Positions 33,572 to 46,015 of a DNA stretch of 64,000 bases are shown here, one piece after another. The notes beneath the pieces are model-generated. The model did no database searches and had not been told where the DNA came from. It worked only from the letters and a program-made list of their open reading frames with translations. The translations under genes were made by a program, and so were the position numbers. Each line of letters opens with the position of its first letter. The first letter of the stretch is position 1. The DNA comes from Rhodeus uyekii (lineage: Eukaryota; Chordata; Actinopteri; Cypriniformes; Acheilognathidae): the NCBI GenBank assembly GCA_037043235.1, contig JAWRVZ010000051.1:2052001-2116000 (forward strand), read 5' to 3'.

Positions 33572-34580
33572 TACACTCACCTAAAGGATTATTAGGGAAC
33601 ACCTATTCAATTTCTCATTAATGCAATTAACTAATCAACCAATCACATGGCAGTTGCTTCACTGCATTTAGGGGTTGGTCCTGGTCAAGACAATCTCCTG
33701 AACTCTAAACTGAATGTCAGAATGGGAAAGAAAGGTGATTTAAGCAGTTTTGAGCGTGGCATGGTTGTTGGTGCCAGACGGGCCATGCAGGTTTGCAGCA
33801 AAGCATTTGTGAAGCCACAACACGCACAACCTTGAGGCGTCTGGGCTACAACAGCAGAAGACCCCACCGGGCACCACTCATCTCCTCTACAAATAGGAAA
33901 AAGAGGCTACAATTTTCATGAGTCACCAAAATTGGATAGTTGAAGACTGGAAAAATGTTGCCTGGTCTGATGAGTCTCGATTTCTGTTGAGACATTCAGA
34001 TGGTAGAGTCAGAATTTGGCGTAAACCGAATGAGAACATGGATCCATCATGCCTTGTTACCACTGTGCAGGCTGCTGGTGGTGGTGTAATGGTGTGGGGA
34101 TGTTTTCTTGACACACTTTAGGCCCCTTAGTGCAAATTAGGCATCGTTTTAATGCCACGGCCTACCTGAGCATTGTTTCTGACCATGTCCATCCCTTTAT
34201 GACCACTATGTACCATCCTCTGATGCTGCTTCCAGCAGGATAATGCACCATGTCACAAAGCTCGAATCATTTCAGATTGGTTTCTTGAACATGACAATGA
34301 GTTCACTGCACTAAAATGCCCCACAGTCACCAGATCTCAACCCAATAGAGCATCTTTGGGATGTGGAGGAACGGGAGCTTCGTGTCCTGGATGTGCATCC
34401 CACAAATCTCCAATTGCAAGATGCTTCCCATCAATATGGGCCAACATTTCTAAAGAATGCTTTCAGCAGCTTGTTGAATCAATGCCACGTAGAATTAAGG
34501 CAGTTCTGAAGGCGAAAGGGGGTCAAACACAGTATTGGTATGGTTCCTAATATAGTTCCTAATCCTTTAGGTGAAAGTAG
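33572..34580 (+). mobile_element. Tc1-like transposon nested in the BEL fossil
   Basis: TA then 'cactcacctaaaggattatt' on the left, and 'cctaatcctttaggtgaaag' then TA on the right. The plus-strand transposase is broken. An N-terminal 'KGDLSSFERGMVVGARRA' is followed by a deletion of the second DNA-binding helix region. Then come 'NWIVEDWKNVAWSDESRF' (first catalytic Asp region), 'GGGVMVWGCF' and 'ESMPRRIKAVLKAKGG'. Frameshifts occur near 33800 and 34120. The N-terminal and C-terminal parts are present, but the copy cannot encode active enzyme. Confidence 0.87.
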
Positions 34581-35463
34581 ACTGTGTAAAGCCAAGAACT
34601 TTGGACCATCCAAACACACTCAGCTCAACCACTTCTCTGATGCCAGCGAGTATGGCTATGGGAGAGGGTCACACTTGAGATTGGTGAATAGTGGGACAAA
34701 AAATTAAATAGTATTAATGGCTGGACTCACACTTGAATTCAAGCCAGGTTTTAAATCCAATTTGCAACCACCAATGATCTGGGCTGTGGTCTGCTTCGAG
34801 GCTTCTTAAAACCATATTTTTTGTCCAAGCAATTGTGTGCTGTCATTTGATTATTTTACTGCTTCCGACCGTGTATGAGCACGCACACTTGCACATCGTT
34901 AATATTTAAAAATATATTTATGACTCTAGATTGAGCTGCCACTGACATGACCCCTGCAATAGGCAATCAGACCAAGCAAGCTTCAACCGGATGCGTGTGC
35001 TTCTATAGCTGAAACGTGGCAGCCGCTAACACACCATGAAAGTGGAGCGTTGAAAAAGAAAAGAAACCATATTAATCTTTTCCCCATAAAACTAAACTCA
35101 CTTCCTTCTCAAGTCACGTTTTAACTTGCAAGTCTTCATGAGATCTCGTCTCACTGTGAAAATGTTACAATCGATGTGAGTGCTCTCGCCGTCTGACTGA
35201 ATCAAGTGTGTGTATTTGGAGGATCATCATGTTTAAAACTGGTTGAAACTGCCCTTATGTCTGAGGTCTCACAGAGTTTTAAGATTGTCTAATCTGTCCC
35301 AGGTTAATGCTAGGAAAGTCAAGTGTAGCTCGATTAAAGCAGATGAAGATTTTGAGGTTGGAAATTATGGCTGCTGTTCTGGTTGTACAAGTTGACAGAA
35401 GGCTAATGTCACGCGTCAGTGGGGATGAGCAGGGTCGGAGGAAAACGAGAGTCCTGGAGCCAC

Positions 35464-35491
35464 TGTGTGTGTGTGTGCCACACACACACAG
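35464..35491. repeat. (TG)n/(CA)n hairpin
   Basis: A TG run of about seven units is followed directly by a CA run of about the same length, making a perfect foldback inside otherwise ordinary intronic DNA. Confidence 0.8.
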
Positions 35492-35714
35492 AAATGTGGT
35501 GGCCTACACAGGAATCACCCATTCTTCAGTGATTGAGACTCACGGGAGTTGACTGGCGAACTTGACTAGGTTTTGCTGCAGCAGACGGGGAAACTTTTCT
35601 CTCAGAAGCAGGTCATTTGGAAGGTTTTGGGGGAGCTGCTGTGCTCAGCCAATTTCTGTATGAAAGTGGACGATGACAAGGCATGTCTTCTGCTTCCACG
35701 ATAATGTAATTATA

Positions 35715-36721
35715 CTAATTCCTCTTTATATACGAGCATAATCCGTTCCAGGGCAGAGTTCATAACTCAAATTGTTTGCATCTCGAATCACGTTTTCTCA
35801 TAAGAAATAATAGAAAACAAATTAATCCGTTCCAGATCAGTAACAATGGGGGAAAAATGTTTTATTGGTATAGACACACACACACAATTATAGTAAATGT
35901 ATAAAGTGTGATACATGTGTGATATAAAAATTAAAACCACATTTTATAAGTTTTTACAGACCGTATCGGCAGGTGCGGTGGAGGGAGGAAGGGGGTTGGT
36001 ACGCAGACACTTGATTCCGTGTTGTACCTTACACAAACACTACATAACTTAAATTAACATAGCTTACATATTTTCTTTTTTTACTTTTCTATTTTATATC
36101 ATTGTTTTATTTCGATTTGTATTCTTAACTTTTTATCACTTTTCTTACCTTTTCTAGCCTCACTGCCCTCACTTTCACTTGGCGCAGACCTTTTAACAAA
36201 ATATCTATCGAGGGAGATCTGCTTCTCCTTTATCCACAACAACAGAAGTCTCTCCATCTCATCATTCATATTTGAACATAACTTAGATATAATCGTTACA
36301 TCCTTGGGAGGATTTACATCCTTGATAACATCGTTCTGCTTTAGGATGGTATTGTGAATGTACTGCGACCATACATGCGTACTAGATCCCTCACGCGAGC
36401 ACTGCGCTCATTTATCCACAATTTCATGCTTCATTTCCATGGTCATCATGCGTTTCTTCTCACTATCATCCTTACCACTCACTTTCTAAGAACGCATCGC
36501 TATTATGAAGAATTATGCACACAATAGAGAGAAAATCACTTGTGGGAGATGCGTACAGAAGTCAGGGAACACATGAAGTGAACAAGCGTTGGCATCGGCG
36601 TCAGTAGTCGTGCTCTTATCTCGAATATTTACTCTTATCTAGAAGCAAAAATCTGCCGGAAGGCTTGCTCGTATCCTGGAATACTCGTATGTAGAGACGC
36701 TCGTATCTCGAGGTATTACTG
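35715..36721 (-). mobile_element. Pogo/Tigger-like transposon with transposase N-terminus remnant
   Basis: TA-flanked element of about 1 kb. The right tip is 'cgtatctcgaggtattactg' and the left tip is decayed. On the minus strand at about 36500-36170, broken frames give 'SEKKRMMTMEMKHEIVDK', 'HNTILKQNDVIKDVNPPKDV' and 'NDEMERLLLLWIKEKQISLD'. This is the order found in the N-terminal helix-turn-helix and CENP-B-type domains of Tigger transposases. A stop follows the first helix, and the DDE catalytic domain is absent. The element is dead. Confidence 0.75.
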
Positions 36722-36903
36722 TACAAACAGTTAGCCAGAGGAAATGATTTCTGAAGTCCGCTAATGCCATATGACAATCATCTAGAGACAGGAGTTGAAA
36801 AATATAATCTATACCCATCTATAGGCAATGATTGAGCATGGTGTCTTTACAGCTCACTTGATCAGCCAGCTCCAAAATCTCCTCGATAAACAGCTCCTGG
36901 AAT

Positions 36904-36957
36904 CGCCATTCCTGGCAGAGAGAGAGGAGGAGATGATTTTTCTCCTCTCTGCCAAAT
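36904..36957. repeat. Imperfect foldback (CT-rich / AG-rich arms)
   Basis: 'ctggcagagagagaggagga' is followed after about ten bases by 'tctcctctctgccaa', a near inverted repeat. Its origin is unknown. Confidence 0.55.
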
Positions 36958-39900
36958 CCATCCTTGTTGTTTTCTTTCTGTGGTCCGTTCTTCTGTCAAG
37001 TGTCATTGGGGGATGAAGGCGCAAGGATGAAGATGAGAAAAAAGCTTTTACTTTTCTTGCCAAAACTCAAGAATACATAGAAACACTCGACACCGTATAG
37101 ACGAGAATGGACACCGACTGAGAGAAACGCTAAATACACAAGGGATGATTGGACAATGAGACACAGCTGAACATGACTAACAATGATTAATTGATTTAAT
37201 GACAAGACAGGTGATTAAGATGACACTGGGAGAGCACGTGGGGAACCACAAAGACAAAACTTTGACAGCTTAAAAGGGAATTACATGTTCATTTGGACTC
37301 ATCTGTGTTCCAGACAGACAGTATGATTGTACTGCAATCTATACAAAATTAAACTAAGTGGTTCAACATCTTTGTAGCAAATCTAGCAGCTGCCATAAGA
37401 GACTCTACAAGTGTTTTTTCACATCCAAACCAGATGCTGTGAATCCAGTGCATTCAGTTGCAATAGGATGTCAAAGTGAAGTGAAGCATGTGAAATTTGG
37501 ACTTTTCATGTTCTTCAAGAGCTTGAGAAAAGTATATTTTGCAGCAACATGTTCTTTGAAATGGAACACATCTTACTTTTACAAGTTCATTACAAGCATA
37601 AATTTTAATTTGGAAGTCTTTGTGCTTGATCTCCTTTTCAACTAGTCAATGGAACTTTTTTATTTATTTTGCTCAAGTTTGTAAGTGACTTTACACGTAC
37701 GGTATTCATTTAAGATCAGGGTTTCATTCTGCACAAACGGAAGCAGGATTTGCTGTAAGGCTTCAGGGATGCTTTGTTTTGATGACCATATATTGCTTTT
37801 AGAGGGTAAGGATAAGACACTCATAGCAATTTTCATGTGCACATCCATCTCAAGATCAGTAAACATTCTTGAAGGAATATTACTAAGAAGACAGAAATTG
37901 GAGGCTTTAAAAAAAAATTGAAGCGGTACTTCTTTTCATGTTTTTAAGTGTACAAATTTCATGCAGTTTTGAAATCTTGCTGACCTTTTTTATTATTATT
38001 TTTTGTCTTTTATGGGGATTTTTATGTTTTTAGAAGCTTGAAATGTCCCACTTCAATGTAACTGCATCACAGTGAACAGAATATTTTTCAAAACATCTTA
38101 TGCATTCCACAGAAGAAAGACTGTTTGGCGCAATGAGAGGGTAAATAAGTGGTTTCACAAAGACATTCACAACTTGTGCATGAAAGAAAAGAAAAACAAA
38201 AACTGTTAGTCAGAGCCATTTGCACACCACCAATTACTTCTACATTCACAGAAGGAAAATGTTGTGTCTTATGTCTTAGTAAAAGTATCCCTTTTGAAGG
38301 TATTTTCTGACTCACCAGTTTCCATTAGCCATGGAGTCGCAAAAATGGCAAAACCAGTAAGAAAGTGATTTTTGCATGTGGTGGTAAATGAATATAATAA
38401 CTGATATCTAGAACAAATGAATGAATCAAACTATTTAGCAAAATACATTTCAAATTCTTAGCATTTCTATTAAACAATAATAAGTCACTCCATTGAAACA
38501 TTTGCATGCCATTTAGTTAAAAAAAAAATGTTTGTTGATAAAACAACAAATAATTTTTTGTTCCATTCCAGCTATTAAAGTAATTAAAATTAATTCACTT
38601 TTCATTCCACCAGCCGAGTCTTAGAATAACTCACAGTTCAAGGTTCAGAGAGTTGGTTCACTCCAGTTAAGTCTGATTAAGCAACCATTATTCATATATG
38701 AATGAATCTTTTCAACGTTGGTATATTTCAGCATATATGCTGTATAAAACTGAAGAGTATTCCGTGCAAATGACTACATCTTCTAAGCACAGTTCACCAT
38801 CTCTCTTCTTTAACTGCAAAAATGAGGCATATATCTGTAGTTATTTTATGAAAAAATATGATAAAAATTCAAGCCAGAACCCCATCGGAAATTCAATTCA
38901 AAATGCTTGCAGGTGGAAAGGATGGTAATAGATTTCAGGTGCCTTCAGATGTCTTTAAAGCTTTTCTATGACCATTTCATTTCATCTCATCGTATAAAAA
39001 TGCCTCCCCCCTTCCAGCAATGGCCGTATGGGTTGCCGAGTAGCATTGTTACAGAGAGACAAATTACCACTTACCTTTCAGGTCAGTGATGGAAAAATGG
39101 AAAAGGCTAACATATAATTGTCTTGAACCGATGAGTTTTTTTTTTTGTTTTTTTTTAAGTTGGTTACTAATAAAAATAGCTTTTGCCATGTTGAGCAAGT
39201 ACGAGCCTTAATGGTACAATTGTCTGCAGGAAACGCAGACATTAGAACTGTACATGCCAATTACATGTGCTTATTTTATTTCCTCTTTCAAATTTGAATT
39301 AATCACTTGAATGGACCCTGAACACTTACCAAGGTTGAAAATTTGGTCCACGGCATTTTTTTTTTTTGTGGAAAGTCAATGTAATTAGTATTTTATTATA
39401 GTCTGAGACAATAGCTACAACTTCTGTAAAGTTTAGAAGTATTTTGGATAATGAGCTACTGGCAAAGGATCAAGGTTTGGCTTTTTAGCATGGCTCCATT
39501 ATGCGGGTACAAAGTTATTTGTGCATGTACTCCAATTTAAAGTCTTAAAAATGTTTTGCACAAATGTTTTGGTTTTATAATGAAATGCTTTTTGAGAGCT
39601 CTCACAAAAAGAGAAAATACTTCAGTATGTCTGTGTCCATAACAAAGGTTTGTTCGGTTTTGCCATGCCTTCTTTTTGTATTACTCTGGCCTTGTATGTT
39701 TTATTTTAATGCCATTGTCATGTTCCCCGGGTATGTCCTACCGAGTCATGTTTTATCAGCCTTGTTGTTGTCGATGTTGCCTAACCCTATAGTGTATTTA
39801 CACCATTTTGTGTCTTCAGTTCTTTATCCAGTCTTGGCCTTGCGTTTTATGTCTGTGTGGTTTGCTTTGACCAACATAATATCAGCACTTTTGTCAGCAT

Positions 39901-41730
39901 CAGTTTCTATGCGCTATAGTGATAAAACGATATATAGTAATGCATTGTATATATTGTTTGGTAAGTTTTGACATTGTTGCATTCTACATGATTGTATCTT
40001 GCTTTGAAAAGGAATGGCTTCGTCTTAACCTCTACTCAATGTTGCAATCAAAATACTTGTCTAGGTTGAGAGAATTTAGGTGTAAAAAGTTTATGTAAAT
40101 TATCAGCCCATGCCACGTTATTCATTTTTGTAATTTTCATGTGCACTTAAAATGTTCACCCTCTTTTTGAGCCTTTGAATCTAATGTGTTTTTAAGACTG
40201 TAAATATGAAATTCAGCTGAATGATTGCAACTAGCTAAAATAATTAAAAAAGGGTTTTATTTAAAACCATAGTGTAAAACCCCAAACTCAAACTGGTTTC
40301 AGATGTGGTGAGATGACATTATCGATCAAAGAACTTATTAAAAACTTAAGCTACTTTCACTCTGTAAGTTTGTAGGCGTTTTCACAGCACAACTCCATTG
40401 CAAATTGGTATTGCAAACAGCTGACTATTTTTTGTTGTTTTTTTGCTCAGATTATAAATGCATCGGTTACAAGGTCACTCCTCTCCCTGACATCTCACAA
40501 TTTGTTCTCACATACACAGCGGTTGATTTTTGATTATTTAATAATCTCAATAAGCAACATGTAGGAATGGCTTGCAGTATTTTTTGCACTGATTTGCAGA
40601 AACAGGAAAGAGTGCAAACACAAATATGAATGAGACACAGCTTGGGGAGATCATGTAGCAATCAGTTGATGTTTTGTTGGCTGCTGCTTCTCTTACCCTC
40701 CTCTTGCATTTTCAATGGCTGTTGTTCATCACTTCTCTCTAGTTAGTATGGACAGGGCACACATCTTATGCAAAACGTGTGTTTTTTCACAAATTTCTTT
40801 TCTACACAACTGTTTTTTTGTATGTTAATTCAAACATCTTCTAATTCTGTATTACTTATTATTTATTATTATTTATTACTTCTAATAATAATATAATTAT
40901 TATTTATTACTTATAATTATTTTTGTGAGTTATGTCCTGCAAACTAAAAATCCAATTTCATTATATTGTAATTAAACCACACATTAGCATTCATTCAGGA
41001 AAGATTAGGAGTTTGAAACCGAAACTGTCGATGATAAAAGGACAAGGCAAATATCATTTGTTCTACAAGTCTGCACTTATACATTTAAATATCAATCAAG
41101 AAGATTACAACAGTATAATAATATTCAAAGTAATGTATATCTATCAGCCCTCGGTTTCATCTTTAAACACGCCATGGCATTGAAAAGCTATTTCGATCCA
41201 TTTAACTTAACAAATACACTGTCCTTGCTTCTTGACTGATAATGTTTCAAAGATCAGATAGTTATGCAGATCACACTACTGTGATGAGGATGATCAACTT
41301 GAAAACAAGCTAATTAAATTACCCAATTTTATCCCGGTTTTTTGTGTCAAGTTATTAACCATAAACATCACCACGAAAACAAATAACGACAAGCTTGTTC
41401 ACTTGCATTGAAGCAATTGCGAAGATTAAAAAACAAACATAAGAATGTGCCTGGAGTAAAAGGACTCTGAAGGTGAGAGCACTGTGGACATTTAAGACAT
41501 TATTTACCCAACATCATACTATTTTAGCAAACTCTCAGGTTTGTTTTGTTAACCATTTTGTTATATACAGTGGAGTCCAACCCTATTATCTCAACGTTTT
41601 TGAAGTGGAACTGCCAAACTCCCTATTTCCCCGACAAATCTAACGACTTTATCTGGTGTTATTGGAGACTCTCTGAAGTGAAAGCACATATCGTTCTTCT
41701 CAATGAGCAGAGAGTGCACATAAACGTCTC

Positions 41731-41748
41731 GGGTTACATATGTAACCC
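41731..41748. repeat. 18-bp perfect palindrome in the DIRS end
   Basis: gggttacatatgtaaccc is identical on both strands. A relative, 'ggttacatacgtaatcc', lies at about 42007-42023, and both sit beside 'gggaacgagacgctgcgtc'-type wording. I infer that they are parts of the DIRS terminal or internal complementary regions. Confidence 0.8.
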
Positions 41749-42122
41749 TGGTTCCCTGAGGGGAACGAGACGCTGCGTCAAAGCGCTTGGGGAAATACCC
41801 TGATGTCAGTCAAGATCTGTGCAACGTGAAGATCTGTGCAACCAATGAGAGACGCATGCGTGTGAATGCGACGTGTCGGTGACGTCATGAGAGAGCATAA
41901 AGGCATGCCGAAACCCGGAACCAACAGCTAAAGAGTGTCTGAAGCGGGCCCTGAGGCCAAGGAGCTGAGGCAAAGACGCAGTGTCTCGTTCCGCTCAGGG
42001 AACCAGGGTTACATACGTAATCCGAGACGTTCCCTTTCAGGGAACTCGAGCTGCGTCGAAGCGCTTGGGGAACGCTATACCAACGTCACCTCAGCGACGC
42101 CGGCATACGGGTGTGTCCCAGC

Positions 42123-43085
42123 TCACTGAGAGAGCACCCTGGTTCCTGGGGCGGAATCGAGGTCCAGTTGGTAAAACCTCATGAATGTGTGCGGCGAGGA
42201 CCAGCCAGCCGCAGCACAGACATCAGACAAGGAAACTCCAGAGAGGAGAGCCTTGGATGCCGCAACGCTCCGAGTGGAGTGGGCCCGGACCCTCAAAGGA
42301 GAAGAATGTCCGGCCGACTCATAAGCTAGACAGATAGCCTCGACTATCCATTCCCTTAGGGGCCCCAAAGCAAACGAACAGTAGGTCCGACTTACACCAG
42401 GTGGCAGTCCTGAAGACGTAAGCGCCCAGTGCTCACACTGGACAGACCTTGTTCTTGTGCTTCTGCTCATGATCGTCAAATGGGGGAGGGCAGAAGGCCT
42501 GCAGCGTTATAGACCGAGCCACATTAGTGGGAACCTTGGGGACATAGCCTGGCCTCGGGTGGAGAAAGGCTTTCGCCGTCCCGGGTGAGAACTCGAGGCA
42601 TGAGGGAGCCACCGAGAGGGCCTGAAGGTCCCCGACCCTCTTAAGCGAGGTGATAGCCAGCAAAAGAAGGGTCTTAAGAGAGAGGAGCTTGATAGGGAGC
42701 TCCTCCAAAGGTTCAAAGGGTGCCTGGGACAGGCCTTGGAGTACCAAAGACAAGTCCCAGGCAGGCACCCTGGTCTGTGCCGCAGGTCTCAGCCTTAGTG
42801 TGCCACGGAGGAAACGAGTGACTAGGGGGTCCCTGCCCAAGGGCACCCCACCCAGAGGTACATGGCAAGCCGCTATGGCAGCCACATAGACCTTCAAGGT
42901 GGAGGGGGACCGCCCTGCCGCAAATCTTTCCTACAGGAACTCCAGCACTTTGCCAACCTGACAGGTAACTGGGTTCACCTGCCTCTCGCTATACCAAGAC
43001 GAGAAGAGTTTCCACTTCAAGGCGTAAAGTTTCCTCGTGGAGGGAGCTCTGGACTGAAGAATGGTCTCTACAACCTCTGCTAACT
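42123..43085 (-). pseudogene. DIRS tyrosine recombinase, frameshifted
   Basis: The minus strand encodes an N-terminal core-binding part ('LAEVVETILQSRAPSTRKLY', 'ALKWKLFSSWYS'), then 'FAAGRSPSTLKVYVAAIAAC'. The catalytic part has 'KRVGDLQALS' (first Arg), 'VRAHSTRSVAASKALLSG' (His-x-x-Arg) and 'GWSSPHTFMRFYQ' (second His, Tyr). An in-frame TAG at 42933-42931 interrupts the N-terminal part, and a frameshift near 42460 separates the first Arg from the His-Arg-Tyr block. The recombinase is dead, although its key residues survive. Confidence 0.8.
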
Positions 43086-43315
43086 CCATCGAGGAGTGAC
43101 ACGAGGTACGAGAACTATATTCTGGTAGGCCAGTGGGGGGCTACTAGCGTGAGATGGACCTTGCGAACTTTGGCCAGAACTCCCGGGAGCAGAGCGATCA
43201 GGGGAAAGGCGCACAGGCGTAGCCTCAGCCACGTATGTACCATGGCATCCCCATTTTTTGCAACCCCCGAGACTATCATCAGAACCGAATTCCACTGTAT
43301 GTATGTTTATGTATA

Positions 43316-44080
43316 CAGTAGAACCCCGACTTACGAAATGCTCTACGTACGAAAAATTCAACATACGATAAAAGATTTCGGGGGGTTTTTTCGGCCGAGT
43401 AACGACAAAATGATCGAGATGCGAAAAAACATTTCCGAGTTTTGTTTTGAAATTCGCGCTGATTTTGGTTCGGGTTGAATGAAGGCTACAGTTTGTCCGG
43501 TCAGAACAATGATGTCTCACTCAGGGAATAATCCAAAACTGGTATTTATTAAAGGTGCATAGAAGTGTGTTTACGCATGATCGATAAAACTTCAACGATT
43601 GGCACTAATTCCCTGTATTTCACTCAATAAACTATATATACAATCTTCAGCTGATCTCTTTTACCTTAATTATCCGTCAGCTCTCTCAGATGGAAAGTTT
43701 TGGAATAGTCCATTTCGCGCTGAATGACAGGGATGGCTGGAATAGTCCATGTAAGAAGGGGAACACTTTTTACAATCCTGCTCTCCTATTGGTCAGTATT
43801 GTGCCTAGTTAACAAACTTTTTTTCTAATCATTCACCATGGATGTGAAGATTGTTGCTGAAGTCAAAATGAAGAAGAGGATGCTTTACATTGCATTGAAA
43901 AGAGAGATAATTGAGAAATATGGCGCTGCGATGCGCTTCATCCCATGTTAAATGAGGTGTTATTGTAGGGCTTAGAACGGAGTAGGCGATTAACATGTAA
44001 AAGCCTGACCGACATACGAAAAGATCGACTTATGAAGCCAACCTCGGAACGGATTTATTTTGTAAGTCGGGGTTCTTCTG
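43316..44080 (+). mobile_element. Pogo/Tigger-like element (CCGACTTACG family)
   Basis: TA-flanked element of 765 bp with inverted tips 'cagtagaaccccgacttacg' and 'gtaagtcggggttcttctg'. A plus-strand remnant near 43840-43930 reads 'KMKKRMLYIALKREIIEKYG', like the helix-turn-helix start of Tigger transposases, and breaks off soon after. It sits 18 bases from the end of the 41568-43297 element. Confidence 0.75.
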
Positions 44081-45436
44081 TATATGTATTTACATACATA
44101 CACACACGCACAAATATTCTACGACGTGACTAAGTAGCCGGTAACTAAAAGTAAGTAGCCAAATTGGTCTGTGAGTGAAAAAGTTCATTTCAAACCCAGT
44201 GTGTGTATATACATGTATTAAAAAATTACATATACAATTAAATACATTTTAAACGGCTTTTTCATTTAATTAGTTTTCTCATTAAGCGGCATCATTTTGT
44301 TCATTAACTGATTTGCGAGTGCACACCCAAACAAGAGGGTTCATATGTGCCACTCATATTCACCTATAACCAATCATCAGTCCTAACACGATGGAGGCAT
44401 TGCCTTTTCCCACGTGACTTTTACCCCAGTCATTCTCAATTGCCGGCACAGGCTGTGATAAATATGCATGCACCCCACTGTAGGTAACGGATGCTTTCAT
44501 CGTGTGTTCCCTGAACATTATTTGTTGATCCTTAGTTTATCACAGTCCTCTCTGCTTCCGCATTTCCTTAGTTTGGCATGTGCTGATTTTCACTCTGACT
44601 GTTTTATACTCATAAAATTTTTATAGCAACTCTGTGCCTAGATGATACTCAGCATCTCTTAAAAGACATGAAGAGCTGTTGGACCAAAAACCCTGTTTCC
44701 GCTCTATTTTTCTAGCGTTTAAGTATGCAGAACACCAGCTGGTTGTATTATAATGAGAGTGGACCAGTCCTGTGTCATATATTGATTCCAGCCTTATTTA
44801 AATAATCACAAGTTTACATGTTGCTTCTTTTTTTCCCATTGCTGTTTCATTGCCAACTCCAAGACCACTAATATAAAAGCTCTTATGTAGGACCAGTCTC
44901 TTTCTGCAACTCTCTCTCATCTTTTGATTAGTCTGGCAGATTCTGACTGTGATTTCAATTGAAATATACATTTCTTCTGCTCTGTCCTTCAGAAGTAATT
45001 CACAGAAGCATAACTCAAGCATGTCTGAGTATATTTAACCCACACCACAAAACCAGATCTAAATTATAAAATATTAAGAGTTAGTTAATAAGCACAATTT
45101 AACAACCTCAGCAAAGAAAGTTTTTCCAGCAGGAATTTGTTTTGTATTCAATATAATACAAATGTGAAACTCTAGTGGCTTTTATTCTTTTGTAAGTGCT
45201 TGAAAATGCTTTAGATTGCAATGTCTCCTTGCAAACTTCAACCAAATGCCACTTGGTGTCTTACAGTAAACCATGGAAATGAAAAGAACTAATTATGAAG
45301 GTTTGAGACTCTAATTTGTAAATCACGTACTTCAGTTGGCTGGCGTTCTCTATGGTCTGACTGGCAGACAAAAAATATTTATTAAATATTTCTAAAAAAA
45401 GATTGCTTAAATCTATGGATAAACAGTTTAAGACTA

Positions 45437-45437
45437 T

Positions 45438-45495
<58 letters not shown>

Positions 45496-45507
45496 GTCTC
45501 TCTCTCT
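45437..45507. repeat. (TC)n microsatellite
   Basis: A TC run of about 70 bases with a few tctg interruptions. The minus strand gives a spurious Arg/Glu-repeat open frame. Confidence 0.9.
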
Positions 45508-45945
45508 AAACATTTCATGTAAATATTGTAGATAATGAAACCACTTGGCTATCTGCAATCTTCAAACTAATTGCAACAGGTCATGATAAAGTGGTTTTCT
45601 AATCGCCTGTTAAAGTTATCAAAACAAGAGAAATTAGGATGATTTATTTTAAAGATAATTTTAATACATCTCAGAGGAGCTATTTCATTAACTATGTAAA
45701 TATTGCAAAATATAAACATTTTGCAAAATGTAAAATATATGGACATCAGAGGAAGCAAGGAATGCAAACCTACAGTAAATGCACCAAAGATAGAGGTGTA
45801 AGCAATAATTAGTATGAACAATATTTCTACTTATTAAAATTAATTTACCCAACAATACCATGGTATACTAACAAGAAACCACAAAGGTAAAGCCACACTG
45901 AGCTTACTTTTATGTGCTATTTTGTAATCATTTTCAAAAGCAGTG

Positions 45946-46015
45946 CAAGTCAAGTCACCTTTATTTATATAGTGCTTTTTACAATACAGATTGTTTCAAA
46001 GCAGCTTTACAGTGC
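45946..46015 (-). repeat. Short interspersed repeat, inverted copy of 30089-30160
   Basis: 'caagtcacctttatttatat' through 'gtttcaaagcagctttacag' is the reverse complement of the 30089 copy. Its family is not identified. Confidence 0.65.

Larger units (their letters stand above)
30190..34720 (+). mobile_element. Decayed BEL/Pao LTR retrotransposon (gag-pol fossil)
   Basis: Broken plus-strand frames carry BEL/Pao-type motifs in the correct order. A gag-like 'VEFDGDPLQYES' lies at about 31317-31352 and a zinc-knuckle-like 'NGHESKDCRKPLICDYVC' near 32214-32270. A protease 'LDAGSS' lies at 32429-32446 (Ala replaces the usual Thr) and 'PELYTQKPMP' at 32594-32623. The reverse-transcriptase 'AVSSPSCANSSLRRP' lies near 33115-33160 and 'FYMDDCL' near 33194-33214. 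An RNase H-side 'HFSDASEYGYG' is at 34630-34662. Stops and frameshifts are dense and a large part of pol is missing around the nested Tc1. It cannot encode a working protein. LTRs were not identified, so both ends are approximate. Confidence 0.75.
41690..43250 (-). mobile_element. DIRS-type retrotransposon fragment
   Basis: GC-rich block read on the minus strand. It holds the tail of an RT/RNase H-like region (about 43245-43090), then a tyrosine recombinase region, then noncoding end sequence with palindromic 'gttacatatgtaac' motifs. DIRS elements integrate with a tyrosine recombinase rather than an integrase and make no target duplication. Boundaries are approximate. Most of the 5' part (gag, RT core) is missing. 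Confidence 0.75.
41568..43297. mobile_element. Tigger-like element split by a DIRS insertion
   Basis: TA-flanked outer tips: 'cagtggagtccaaccctatt' on the left with 'cgtttttgaagtggaactgc' just inside, and 'ttttttgcaacccccgagac...ccactg' on the right. The same left and right interiors occur in the uninterrupted copy at 62621-63480. About 120 bp of left end and 45 bp of right end remain, with DIRS sequence between. The insertion order is therefore Tigger first, DIRS second. Confidence 0.7.

Noticed and set aside
39564..39971. 135-codon plus-strand frame with hydrophobic stretches
   Set aside because: Hydrophobicity follows from T-rich DNA. It has no recognised motif, conserved start context or neighbouring exons.
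45261..45518. Open frame with an Arg/Glu repeat
   Set aside because: It is the translation of the (TC)n microsatellite.
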